Notes: generated by a model from the letters alone, not told the origin. DNA of 14,663 bases from CAZRGV01 sp964599655 (GCA_964599655.1 CAZRGV010000143.1:1-14663), one strand, 5' to 3'. Positions 6,650-14,611 are shown, counted from the first letter of the stretch. A program made the numbers and translations.

Positions 6650-7558
6650 TCAAGACGACAATTGGGAACCTGTCGCCTGCGAAACGAGCGCGCCGTCGTC
6701 GCCCACGAGGCTCGTCAGGTTCTCGTCGATCATCGCGCAGATCCGGTCGAGCGGCAGGTCGTTGTCGTCCTCGCCGAACGGGTCTTCGATCTCGACGCCG
6801 ATCTCCTCAATCCCGAAGAAGATATAGGCAACTCCCAGCGTGTCGAGCACGGTCATCCAGCCGAAGTCGCCCACGAGGGCAAACGGCAGCGTGAAGCAGT
6901 AGAGGATCAAGGCCCGCCGCAGGTGGACCATGTAGGCGAACGGCAACGGCGTGCGGCGAATCCGTTCGCAGCCGCCGAGGTAATCGACCAGAAGCTGGAC
7001 GTTCTGGTCGAGCGCGACGAGCACGTAGTCGGAGATCAGGCCTCGGTCTCGGGCCTCGACCAGCCTGGCGGTGATTCTCGTGGCGACTTCGAGGGCCGTG
7101 TGAGGCGCGGCCACCGCCGTCTCGACCGCCTCGCTCTCGAGCCGGAGGCCAACCGCCCCGACGCCGTCGCGGCCGCGCAGCCCGTTCATCGCCGCGTAGG
7201 CGAAGGCGATCGTCCAGCGGATCACCCCGTTGCGAAGCGCCGGGTCGTCCTTGAGATGAACCTTGGCTCCTCGTGCCAGGTTTCGTGTCTCGTTGACGAT
7301 GCCCCCCCAGAACTTGCGGCCTTCCCAGAAGCGGTCGTAAGAGGAATTGGTGCGGAAGACCAGCAGCAGGCCGAGCGCGAATCCGACAAGCCCGTGCACC
7401 GTCGACGGCATGCCCACCGGGAACACGAACAGGTGAAACGCCACCACGGCCACCGACCAGAGGACACAGGCCCCGACCCGGCCGATGATCTCACGGACCA
7501 TCGAGCCCTTGATGTCGAAGAGGTGCGTGTACCAGTCATGAGGGTCGTAGTCGATCAT
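6650..7558 (-). CDS. Bestrophin-like (UPF0187) membrane channel protein, 302 aa
   Basis: Bacterial bestrophin homologues form pentameric ion channels in the cytoplasmic membrane. Family features are LLVFRTNSSYDRFWEGRKFW (65-84), CERIRRTPLPFAYMVHLRRA (197-216) and the C-terminal acidic motif GIEEIGVEIEDPFGEDDNDL (249-268). Hydrophobic segments lie near 26-48, 53-68, 215-230 and 236-250. Length is normal for the family. The ATG at 7556-7558 has no strong ribosome-binding site, but the family N-terminus fits. The stop codon lies 1 bp from the stop of the converging LarA-like gene, so the two 3' ends are tightly packed and transcripts probably overlap. The gene diverges from surE. Confidence 0.9.
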   Translation of the reverse strand: MIDYDPHDWYTHLFDIKGSMVREIIGRVGACVLWSVAVVAFHLFVFPVGMPSTVHGLVGFALGLLLVFRTNSSYDRFWEGRKFWGGIVNETRNLARGAKVHLKDDPALRNGVIRWTIAFAYAAMNGLRGRDGVGAVGLRLESEAVETAVAAPHTALEVATRITARLVEARDRGLISDYVLVALDQNVQLLVDYLGGCERIRRTPLPFAYMVHLRRALILYCFTLPFALVGDFGWMTVLDTLGVAYIFFGIEEIGVEIEDPFGEDDNDLPLDRICAMIDENLTSLVGDDGALVSQATGSQLSS

Positions 7559-7611
7559 CGAGCGGGCCCGCGAGGGTCAGAGGGGCGGAGGATCGGCGCG
7601 ACTCGGTCCGA

Positions 7612-7653
7612 CGTTGACCCTATTGGTGCCAGGCCAGGGCGATCGGGTCAACG
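7612..7653. repeat. 9-bp inverted repeat in bestrophin/surE divergent region
   Basis: CGTTGACCC (7612-7620) and GGGTCAACG (7645-7653) are perfect inverted copies separated by 24 nt. The right arm overlaps a 10-bp palindrome AACGGCCGTT (7650-7659). The arms are centred about 75 bp upstream of the bestrophin start and about 190 bp upstream of surE, so a regulator site for either gene is possible. Confidence 0.3.
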
Positions 7654-7820
7654 GCCGTTTCCAGGCCGTCCAGGGCGAGCGGAGTCCGGCCACCGTTGAC
7701 GACTCGCGCGCCGGGCCGTTACGATCGGCGAAGGACACGGCGGAGCACGGTCGAGGGGCCGGGCTTCGCCCTTGGCGTCTTCCACGGATTCGATTCACTC
7801 CCAAGGCTGGTGTTCTTCCC

Positions 7821-8585
7821 GTGCGGATTCTGCTCACCAACGACGACGGCGTGTTCGCCCCCGGCCTGCGGGCCCTTCGCAAGGAGCTGGCCCGGCTGGG
7901 CGATGTCACCGTCGTTGCTCCGGCGCAAGAGCAAAGCGGCGTCGGCCACTCGATTACGCTCCTGACCCCCCTGGTGGTCAAGCAGGTCGACGACGACGAC
8001 GGCACGGTGCTCGGCTACATGGTCGAGGGCAGCCCCGCCGATAGCGTGAAGCTCGCGATCCTGGAACTCATGGACCGCCCGCCCGACCTGATCGTCTCGG
8101 GCATCAACTCGGGGGCCAACGCCGGCATCAACGTGCTCTACTCGGGCACCGTGGCCGCCGCGATCGAAGGGGCCTTCTTCCGGATCACCAGCATCGCCGT
8201 GTCGCTCGAACTGGCCGAGCACTTCGACTACCCCCACGCGGCCCGCAACGCCGTGCGGGTCATCGAGCGCATTCTCGACCACAAACCCGCGCCCGGCTCG
8301 CTGTTCAACGTCAACCTGCCGGCCCATTCGCGAGGCGAGCCCAAGGGCATCCGCGTCGTGCCGATGGGCATCGGCCGGCACGGCGAGAGCTTCGAGCGGC
8401 GGACCGACCCCCGAGGCCGCACGTACTACTGGCTCACCTACGCCCCTCCCTTCGAGCTCGAAGGCCCCGAGACCGACGTCTCCAGCCTCGCCGAGGGATA
8501 CATCACCGTCACCCCCCTGCACTTCGACCTGACCCGACACGACCAGCTTCCCAGGCTCGAGCAATGGAACTGGGGCGATCGCTGA
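7821..8585 (+). CDS. surE: SurE 5'/3'-nucleotidase, 254 aa
   Basis: SurE is a metal-dependent phosphatase that removes phosphate from nucleoside 5'- and 3'-monophosphates in the cytoplasm, linked to stationary-phase survival. The N-terminus MRILLTNDDG holds the metal-binding Asp8-Asp9. Ser39 in EQSGVGHS and Asn96 in VSGINSGAN complete the known metal site, and SGTVAAAIEGAF (108-119) is also conserved. Length is typical. The start is a GTG at 7821 because the family begins with exactly this MRIL segment. The frame stays open for 69 more codons upstream with no SurE-like content. No clear ribosome-binding site precedes the GTG. The gene is followed 121 bp later by a small lipoprotein gene in the same direction. 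Confidence 0.95.
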   Translation: MRILLTNDDGVFAPGLRALRKELARLGDVTVVAPAQEQSGVGHSITLLTPLVVKQVDDDDGTVLGYMVEGSPADSVKLAILELMDRPPDLIVSGINSGANAGINVLYSGTVAAAIEGAFFRITSIAVSLELAEHFDYPHAARNAVRVIERILDHKPAPGSLFNVNLPAHSRGEPKGIRVVPMGIGRHGESFERRTDPRGRTYYWLTYAPPFELEGPETDVSSLAEGYITVTPLHFDLTRHDQLPRLEQWNWGDR

Positions 8586-8706
8586 TCGCCCGCCTGCCAC
8601 GTGCGGTTTCGGATTCCTGGTGGACGATCACGCCGGGGTCGTGGACGATGCGCGCCCAGCGATCAACGACCAGACCTCCACGACAATCCCCGAGAACCAA
8701 GCCACC

Positions 8707-9207
8707 ATGCGCACGCCCCGCATCCTGCCGCTGCTCCTGACCGGCCTGGCCGTGCTGACCCTGGCCATCGGTTGCGACAGCCCCAAGCCCAAGAGCGCCG
8801 CGAACAAGATCCAGAGCCGCGAGACGATCGGCAAGACAACCCAGGAGGTCCGCAAGCTCTCCGAGGAACTCCAGAAGGGCGGCGTGCTCGCCTCGACCAG
8901 CATCAGCGTCAGCGACCCGCTGACCCAGAGCGCCGAGGCCTACCGAACCTCCGTCGGCAAGATCGCCGCCATGCAGGTTCAACAAGCGATCCAGATGCGA
9001 CAGGCCTCGGATATCCTGAGCGACCCCAAGCCGCTCTCCTACGAAGAGTTCATGGCCGAGATCATCAAGAAGGGCCAGCCCGACGGCATGATGCTCCCCA
9101 TGCTCCCCTACTACCAGGAATACGCCTGGGACGAGCAGAACCAGGCCCTCGTCGTCGTGGAGTATCCCGAGAAGAAGGCCCAGTTCGAGAAGCAGAAGCC
9201 CTACTGA
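8707..9207 (+). CDS. Putative lipoprotein, 166 aa, unknown function
   Basis: The N-terminus is a short basic start, a hydrophobic stretch (LPLLLTGLAVLTLA) and a lipobox-like AIGC with Cys23, so the protein is probably lipid-anchored. After a polar linker, residues 35-105 are helix-prone and glutamine-rich, with amphipathic coiled-coil-like spacing (RETIGKTTQEVRKLSEELQK; later MQVQQAIQMRQASDIL). The C-terminal third has FMAEIIKKGQ and LPYYQEYAWDEQNQALVVVEYPEKK, with no known motif. The ATG at 8707 was chosen because the signal peptide begins there; in-frame codons before it are not signal-like. I do not recognise the family. It lies in the same direction as surE, so shared transcription is possible. 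Confidence 0.75.
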   Translation: MRTPRILPLLLTGLAVLTLAIGCDSPKPKSAANKIQSRETIGKTTQEVRKLSEELQKGGVLASTSISVSDPLTQSAEAYRTSVGKIAAMQVQQAIQMRQASDILSDPKPLSYEEFMAEIIKKGQPDGMMLPMLPYYQEYAWDEQNQALVVVEYPEKKAQFEKQKPY

Positions 9208-9258
9208 ATCCACGGCCGGACTCACGAACCTCCTGGCCGTTTCCGCTCCCCCTGCCGG

Positions 9259-9636
9259 TCAATCCGGGGCGGACGACTTGCGAAGCCGCTCCGAATTCCA
9301 GGCCGTGAGAACGACGCTCTCGCCGCGCCTCGTCTCGAAGGATTCCCGGTACAGAATCCGGCCCCCTCGGGACATGATCAACTCGTGTTGCCCCGGGGGG
9401 AGCTTGCAGACGATGGGGTCGAAGCGCCGAGCCTCGATCCGATAGGTATTACCACCGATGGATACTTCGACGTCCGGTTCCACCACGTGGACCACGGCCT
9501 CGCTGGTCGGGGGCCCAGCATGGTCGACAACCCAGCTCAGAATCATCAAACCTAACAGGCCGTTCCAGGCGATCCGAACCATGCGGACGACAATCGCGGA
9601 CTTGAATAACAACGCGAACCAACCGGGCGTCATCAT
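9259..9636 (-). CDS. Short membrane protein with PEGA-like domain, 125 aa
   Basis: One transmembrane segment is predicted at about residues 22-37 (IAWNGLLGLMILSWVV). The rest is a small beta domain (about 48-113) with LPPGQHELIM (79-88) followed by YRESFETRRGESVVLTAW. This resembles PEGA-like domains, which in planctomycetes often accompany Ser/Thr kinases. The resemblance is from memory, not from a search. The ATG at 9634-9636 has CCGGAG 9 nt upstream; a TTG at 9672 would add 12 residues. The gene lies 290 bp downstream of the kinase gene on the same strand, so it could belong to the same signalling unit, though a strong hairpin lies between. It converges on the lipoprotein gene with a 51-bp gap. 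Confidence 0.65.
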   Translation of the reverse strand: MMTPGWFALLFKSAIVVRMVRIAWNGLLGLMILSWVVDHAGPPTSEAVVHVVEPDVEVSIGGNTYRIEARRFDPIVCKLPPGQHELIMSRGGRILYRESFETRRGESVVLTAWNSERLRKSSAPD

Positions 9637-9702
9637 GGATGTGCACTCCGGAGCGAGGACGAAAGCGCACAATGGCTTCGCTTGTACGCTCGCCCCGTCC
9701 TC

Positions 9703-9749
9703 TGTTCCGCGTTAGAATTCCAATGCCATCACCCGAAGCGCGCGGAACA
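9703..9749. repeat. 9-bp inverted repeat upstream of PEGA-like gene
   Basis: TGTTCCGCG (9703-9711) and CGCGGAACA (9741-9749) are perfect inverted copies 29 nt apart. They lie 67-113 bp upstream of the PEGA-like gene start, and could be a regulator site or part of an RNA fold in its leader. Confidence 0.35.
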
Positions 9750-9767
9750 ACCGCTCGGGGGATGCCC

Positions 9768-9808
9768 GGCTGGTGAGCCGTCTGCTTGGCGGCGAGGGCT
9801 CACCGGCC
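9768..9808. terminator. Strong hairpin downstream of kinase gene, possible terminator
   Basis: A stem of about 12 bp forms between 9768-9779 and 9797-9808 (core GGTGAGCC/GGCTCACC, one G-T pair) around a 17-nt loop. It lies about 120 bp past the kinase stop codon. T-rich sequence (TGTTTCCTTT) follows on the plus strand, but the minus side has no U-tract. As an intrinsic terminator it would therefore work better for rightward transcripts, for which no gene is near. It may act in both directions or be a structured leader of the PEGA-like gene. Confidence 0.35.
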
Positions 9809-9926
9809 TGTTTCCTTTGGATCCGTGATGGCCAGCACCCGTCTCGCTGGGCGCACCATCCCCATCGCCAGGCTTGTCCTGGCACATGACTTCACATGAC
9901 CTCCCGTTACTTCGACTCCGTCGCCG

Positions 9927-12900
9927 CTAGTCTCCGGGCGTCAATCGCAGGCCAACGGTCCAGAAGTCCTCGCCGTTGACGAAGAACGAGATGCCGCGAG
10001 GCTCGCCATCGTTCCAGGGCGCGGCATAGGTTGACTGATCGGCGACGAGCTCGTCGTTGTCGCTGACCGCAAGGTTCATGAGCAGGAACGAACCGGTGTG
10101 CGCCGGAACCACCTCCGGGCCGTTCTTCGTGTCGATCAGGGCCAGGGGAATCTCGAACTCGACCAGGTAGCCGTCCGGAGTCCTGGCGGTCGAGACCGAC
10201 CAGTCGTCGTTCGAGATGTCGATTGCAACAGTCATTCGAGTGCCGGCCGCGTCACAGAGGAGTTGAAAGCCTTCGCGGTTACCCGGCGCCGTATGGATCA
10301 TGAGAGGCATGAAATCATCGGCGGCAAGGTCGCCGTTGATGTAAAGATCGACGTGATCATTCTGATTTGGACTCGCTCGATCCCATTCCTGGTCGTCGAT
10401 GAACTGGTCGCGGACACGGACGGCGAGGAAGAGGGCGGTGTCGGTGTGCGCCGCGGCGATCTGATAGCTCAGGTCCTCCGGAGCCTTGGTCGCGTAGTGT
10501 CCCGACTTGAGGTCCCCATTCACCCACGAGTACAGTCGGCCGGGGTTCTGGGTGTTGGTGAATTCAACGTCGAGCGTTGGCCCGTACTCACCTGGCTCGA
10601 TCCGGCCGTCGAGCACCGGAGATCGTTTCCGATGCGGCGCGTTGATGACGAGAGGGGTTGTCGGCTCCGCTTCGGTCGACTCCGGACGGCCCGGTCCGTA
10701 CCGGTTCCTCGACACCATTCGCGCCAGTTCGGTCTGATCCACGTCGGTCGTGCGATTGCGGACCTCCTCGAGCAACACCTCGGCCTCGTCGGGCCGGCCC
10801 TGGTTGCGGAGGAGCATTGCCAGGCAGAGCTTGGCGTCCATGAGGGGGCCAAGATTCTTCTCAGGATCGTGCTCGTAGAGCGCCGCGAGTTGCTCAAAGG
10901 CCGCGCGGGCTTCGTCCCAGCGATGGGCGGAAAGGAGGTACCGCTCCCGCGTTAGCATCCCGTAGAGTGTCTCGGGGGCCTCCGGACCGAAGGCGGCTCG
11001 CACGCGCTCCAGGTGGGGTTCGACGAACGCCAGGATCTCGTCGATCGGTCGTCGTTCCCATCGCAACAGATATTCACGCTTTCCATACCACCACTGGGTG
11101 GCCTTGTGGGCGAATCCCAGCTCATGCTCCGCCCGAGCGATGGCCCTGTCGACCAGGGCCTGGGCCGCCTCGATCTTGTGCCCTCGGGTGCTCCCTTTAA
11201 GCAGCGACCAGAAATAAGTGTTCATCAATCCTTGCGTGTTCGGATGCTCGAAGCCGAGAACCCGCTCCGCGACCTCGGTCATCTCCTTGCAGCGCGCCAT
11301 GTACTCCGCGCGGGGTTTCTCGCCGAAATGGTCATAGATGCTGAGAAGATTCGACATCACGATGATCATGAATGGGTTTGACGGGTCGGTCTCCTTACGA
11401 AGGCGGAGGATTTCCTCGTATAGCCGCTGAGCGTCACGATAGCGCCCCTGCTTGCCGTAGGCGACGGCGAGGTTATTCATCGAGGTACAGGTTTTTTCGT
11501 CGGCGGGGCCGTTCACCCGGCGACGAATCGTCAGAACCTCCTCGAGCATCGCGATGGACTTCTCGACGTCGTCGATCGTGCTGGCCAGGCAGTGCATGGC
11601 CTGGAGGGTGACCGGGTCCTCGGGGCCGAGCGTCCGGCGGGCGATCTCCAACGTTGGCTCGTAGATCGCCGCGGCGTCCTTGCTCTCGCCGAGCCGGTAG
11701 AGTGTCCAGGCATAAGCGTTCTTCGCCTTGAGCGTGTCGCGGTGCTCGCCTCCGAGGTGTTTCTCATCGAGGTCAACGGCCCGGGCGAGGTGTTCCTTCG
11801 ATTTCTCGTAACGGCCCAGCGCCTCGTAGGTCTCTCCCAGCGCGTGGCGGATGCCGGCCTCGACCAGCGGCTGATCCCCGAACTTCTCCGCGATCTTCGC
11901 ATCGGCCCGGGCGAGGACCTCGTCCACGGTCACTGTCTTGCCCTGTTTCTGTTCCGGGGAGGCCGAGCCGATGAGGCCCTTGATGAGGAAGTCGACGACC
12001 TCCTGGGCTTCCGTGGCGCGACGGTCGGCATCGGCGCGGGCCTTGTTGGCAATGTCGGCCTCCCGATCGGCACGCGTCTGAGCGGTGACCGCGCGACGTT
12101 TCGCCTTCCCTTCCGATTCCGCGAGACGAAGGTAGTACGAGGCGGCGATCGACGAGCCGACGGCCAGCGCGGTCAGAAGCGTGACGACCAGGACCGCCGA
12201 GATCACCGCCGCCCGGTTGCGGCTGGCGAACTTGCGAGCCCGGTAGAACGCCGAGGGCGGACAGGCCGTGACCGGCTCGTTGTCCAGGTAGCGGCGAAGA
12301 TCGGCCGAGAGGCCGTTGGCCGTTTCGTAGCGGCGGTTGCGGTCCTTCTCCAGGCACTTCATCACGATCCAGTCGAGCTCGCCTCGCAACGAGCGGTTCA
12401 GCTGGCGCGGATCGGTCCGGCGCTGGGCCGAGACCGTCGTGAGCGTCTCGCCCAGCGAGCTCAACCGCAGGCTGGGGCGGGGCGGCTCCTGATCGCGAAT
12501 GATCCGCCTCATCTCGTCGAAGGCGGCCTTCTTGAGCGTCTCGGCGCTGAAGGGCGTCGTGCCGGTCAGCAGTTCATAAAGCAACACGCCGAGCGAGTAA
12601 ATATCGCTTCGGGTGTCGACATCCAGCCCGGCCAGATCGGCCTGTTCGGGACTCATGTACAGAGGTGTTCCCACCAGTTGCGCGAACCCCGTGTAGAGGG
12701 TCTTGTCCGTCAGGCTCTGCCCCATCGCCTTGGCCACGCCGAAGTCGATCACCTTGGGCACCGCGTTGTCGTCCTGGAGGGTCACCAGGATGTTCGACGG
12801 CTTCAGGTCGCGGTGAATGATCCCTTTCTGGTGGGCGTGCTGCACGGCCTGGCAAACCGCCTGGAACAGCCCGAGCCGCTCCCGGACGCTCAATCGCTGG

Positions 12901-13418
12901 CGATCGCAGTACGCGGTGATGGGAACGCCCTGGACCAGCTCCATGACGAAGTAGGGGCGGCTTGAATCGGTCGTGCCGCCGTCGTAAACCCTGGCGATGT
13001 TGGGGTGGTCCATCATCGCCAGCGCCTGGCGTTCGGCCTCGAACCGCGCGATGACCTGCTTGGAGTCCATCCCCGCCTTGATCACCTTCAGCGCCACCTT
13101 GCGGCGCACCGGCCGGGTCTGTTCGGCCACGTAGACGGTCCCCATGCCCCCCTCGCCGATCGGTTCGAGCAGCTTGTAGGGGCCGATGATCACCTCCGGC
13201 GTTTCGACCACGCTCGGCAGGTCGAAGGTTTCGTTATACGGCGAGACTTCCAGGAAGCTCGACTCCTGATCGCAGACACGCAACAGCGCGTCGAGCCGGT
13301 CGCGAAGCCCGGCCTCCTCGCCGCAGACTTGCCGCAGATAGGCCTCTCGCGCGTCCGGGTCGCTGATCCGGCGAGCCACCTGGTAAATCGCCTCTTCGTC
13401 GAGGTTGATGAGGTTCAT
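9927..13418 (-). CDS. Ser/Thr protein kinase with TPR array and CBM9-like C-terminal domain
   Basis: A Hanks-type kinase of 1163 aa. The cytoplasmic part has a planctomycete-type leader (1-75) and kinase domain (about 80-375). That domain has glycine loop GEGGMGTVY (88-96), Lys111, Glu129, HRDLKPSN (202-209), DFG (225-227) and SPE (256-258), so it should be active. One transmembrane helix (about 403-428) leads into a basic coiled coil (430-475). Kinesin-light-chain-like TPR repeats follow (about 515-900; LGGEHRDTLKAKNAYAWTLY, LGPEDPVTLQAM). Residues about 935-1155 resemble a CBM9-type carbohydrate-binding domain (VLDGRIEPGEYG, ALFLAVRVRDQ, HVDLYINGD, YLVEFEIPLALI). Topology puts the TPR and CBM9-like parts outside the cytoplasm, suggesting a ligand sensor, which is inference. 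The ATG at 13416-13418 follows a purine-rich AAGGGGACGGGA. The ECF sigma gene lies 101 bp upstream. Confidence 0.92.
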   Translation of the reverse strand: MNLINLDEEAIYQVARRISDPDAREAYLRQVCGEEAGLRDRLDALLRVCDQESSFLEVSPYNETFDLPSVVETPEVIIGPYKLLEPIGEGGMGTVYVAEQTRPVRRKVALKVIKAGMDSKQVIARFEAERQALAMMDHPNIARVYDGGTTDSSRPYFVMELVQGVPITAYCDRQRLSVRERLGLFQAVCQAVQHAHQKGIIHRDLKPSNILVTLQDDNAVPKVIDFGVAKAMGQSLTDKTLYTGFAQLVGTPLYMSPEQADLAGLDVDTRSDIYSLGVLLYELLTGTTPFSAETLKKAAFDEMRRIIRDQEPPRPSLRLSSLGETLTTVSAQRRTDPRQLNRSLRGELDWIVMKCLEKDRNRRYETANGLSADLRRYLDNEPVTACPPSAFYRARKFASRNRAAVISAVLVVTLLTALAVGSSIAASYYLRLAESEGKAKRRAVTAQTRADREADIANKARADADRRATEAQEVVDFLIKGLIGSASPEQKQGKTVTVDEVLARADAKIAEKFGDQPLVEAGIRHALGETYEALGRYEKSKEHLARAVDLDEKHLGGEHRDTLKAKNAYAWTLYRLGESKDAAAIYEPTLEIARRTLGPEDPVTLQAMHCLASTIDDVEKSIAMLEEVLTIRRRVNGPADEKTCTSMNNLAVAYGKQGRYRDAQRLYEEILRLRKETDPSNPFMIIVMSNLLSIYDHFGEKPRAEYMARCKEMTEVAERVLGFEHPNTQGLMNTYFWSLLKGSTRGHKIEAAQALVDRAIARAEHELGFAHKATQWWYGKREYLLRWERRPIDEILAFVEPHLERVRAAFGPEAPETLYGMLTRERYLLSAHRWDEARAAFEQLAALYEHDPEKNLGPLMDAKLCLAMLLRNQGRPDEAEVLLEEVRNRTTDVDQTELARMVSRNRYGPGRPESTEAEPTTPLVINAPHRKRSPVLDGRIEPGEYGPTLDVEFTNTQNPGRLYSWVNGDLKSGHYATKAPEDLSYQIAAAHTDTALFLAVRVRDQFIDDQEWDRASPNQNDHVDLYINGDLAADDFMPLMIHTAPGNREGFQLLCDAAGTRMTVAIDISNDDWSVSTARTPDGYLVEFEIPLALIDTKNGPEVVPAHTGSFLLMNLAVSDNDELVADQSTYAAPWNDGEPRGISFFVNGEDFWTVGLRLTPGD

Positions 13419-13519
13419 GGGTCCCGTCCCCTTCTGGCACGTCCGACGTCCTCTCTACATCTGAATGCGAGAAACGTGCGGATTTTCTCTAACAGTGCCG
13501 AAATGCTTTTTTCGAAGGA

Positions 13520-14101
13520 TCAGTCGTGCGGACCGTTCGACGTGTTGCCGAGCATGGCCACGCGGAGCCAGCTCTTCGCGTAAGACCAGTCGTTATTTGC
13601 CGTTGCGGCAGATATGCCGAGCATCCTGGCCGTTTGATCGATGGAGAGCCCGGCGAAGAAGCGCAGCCGGACGACATCCGCCTTGCGCTGGTCCTTGGCC
13701 TCCAGGGCCGTCAGGGCCTCGTCCAGGGCGATCAGATCGAGACCCTTGTCGTCGGCGACCGTGGGCTCGACGGCGGCAAGATCGACTCGTTCCCGGTTCC
13801 CGCCGGCCTTGGGACCGGCCTTGCGGCGAGCATTCTCGACCAGGATGCGCCGCATCGCCTCGGCGGCCGCCGCGAAGAAGTGCCCACGGCTATCCCACTG
13901 CCGGGCGTCCTGATCGCCGACCAGCCGGAGATAGGCCTCGTGAACCAGCGCTGTGGCCTGGAGCGTCTGACCCGGCTTCTCATGCGCGAGCCGCTGGGCG
14001 GCCAGCCGGCGAAGCTCGTCGTAGACCAGGGGCAGAAGCTGCTTGGCGGCCGACGGGTCGCCCTGCTCGATGGCCGTGAGAATCCGCGTAACGTCGTTCA
14101 T
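13520..14101 (-). CDS. ECF sigma factor, planctomycete/acidobacterial TIGR02999 type
   Basis: A 193-aa sigma-70-family factor of the extracytoplasmic-function class, directing RNA polymerase to its own promoters. The N-terminal region 2 (about 5-95) has LLPLVYDELRRLAAQRLAHE, TLQATALVHEAYLRL and FFAAAAEAMRRILVENARRK, which are hallmarks of this subfamily. Region 4 (about 125-182) contains VVRLRFFAGLSIDQTARMLG and the helix-turn-helix ending NNDWSYAKSWL. No anti-sigma gene follows. Instead the large kinase gene lies 101 bp downstream on the same strand, an arrangement known in planctomycetes where the kinase may control the sigma factor by phosphorylation. The ATG at 14099-14101 has a weak GGGA about 11 nt upstream; AAGGAG further up is too far away. 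Confidence 0.93.
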   Translation of the reverse strand: MNDVTRILTAIEQGDPSAAKQLLPLVYDELRRLAAQRLAHEKPGQTLQATALVHEAYLRLVGDQDARQWDSRGHFFAAAAEAMRRILVENARRKAGPKAGGNRERVDLAAVEPTVADDKGLDLIALDEALTALEAKDQRKADVVRLRFFAGLSIDQTARMLGISAATANNDWSYAKSWLRVAMLGNTSNGPHD

Positions 14102-14341
14102 CGGCGTGGAATCCCGCGGACGCTCCTTGGTGAGGAGGACGCCGAGCCTCGTCGCTCGGATCGCCCGAAGGCCGGAACCGGAGATCGGGGCTCCGTGTGT
14201 GACTCCAGAGTAACCGCCACCCGTACGGCAAGATAGCCCGATCGGAATGGTGTCGGATTCCCATCGAGGTGAAACCCTCCGCCGCCACGGTGCTTTCCAC
14301 CAGGACCAGGGTCAACCTCGAGGAGCCGAGCGGAGCCAAGG
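14102..14341. other. Upstream region of sigma factor gene
   Basis: No gene is supported. A minus frame runs across it into the sigma gene but is arginine/proline-rich and unlike any protein I know. The promoter of the sigma/kinase unit should lie here; I see no clear -35/-10 pair, which is unsurprising if an alternative sigma factor reads it. Confidence 0.4.
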
Positions 14342-14563
14342 TCATGTCATGGCGGTTCTTTGCGTTGGACGTCTTGTGGCGCGTCTTTGGGCAAAGCGCC
14401 GATCGACATCGACGCGCCAGCCAGGCACAGCGGGCTCGGCGTCGGCGGCCGGTCCGTGGTCGTTCTCACCGCGGACCTCGACGGCGAACGTCGGCGCCCC
14501 CGCGACGAATCGCATCGGGTTCGAGGGCAAGGGCCCATCAAAGGAGGCCGCATCCGGAGAGAA
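14342..14563 (-). pseudogene. Uma2-family endonuclease remnant with internal deletion
   Basis: Uma2 (DUF820) proteins are PD-(D/E)XK-fold nuclease-like proteins of about 180-220 aa, present in many copies in planctomycetes. This frame reads FSPDAASFDGPLPSNPMRFV, then AGAPTFAVEVRGENDHGPAA, both typical of the middle of the family. It then jumps straight to DAEPAVPGWRVDVDRRF, typical of the end. About 45-50 residues normally lie between, holding the helix after GPAAE and the VWDVDP segment. The join falls where both sides encode similar Ala-Asp/Glu-Ala-Glu codons, suggesting deletion between short repeats. The 5' half is missing: an ESF triplet at 14566-14574 is 2 bases out of frame, and a dispersed repeat begins soon after. 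Without its core the product cannot be a working nuclease. Family assignment is from remembered motifs. Confidence 0.65.
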
Positions 14564-14611
14564 GCGAACGACTCCCGCCCCGCCCCGACGGCCGCCGAGG
14601 CACGGCGAAGT

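Noticed and set aside
7614..7820. 69-residue upstream extension of SurE
   Set aside because: SurE proteins begin with the MRIL/TNDDG strand, and the extension is not conserved-looking.
11592..12965. 457-aa plus-strand frame opposite the kinase gene
   Set aside because: Antisense shadow; no fold-like pattern, while the minus strand encodes an unambiguous kinase.
13521..13535. Partial match (CGTGCGGACC) to the dispersed 24-bp repeat
   Set aside because: Only about 10 bases match, it lies within the last codons of the sigma gene, and no hairpin arm is present, so chance is likely.
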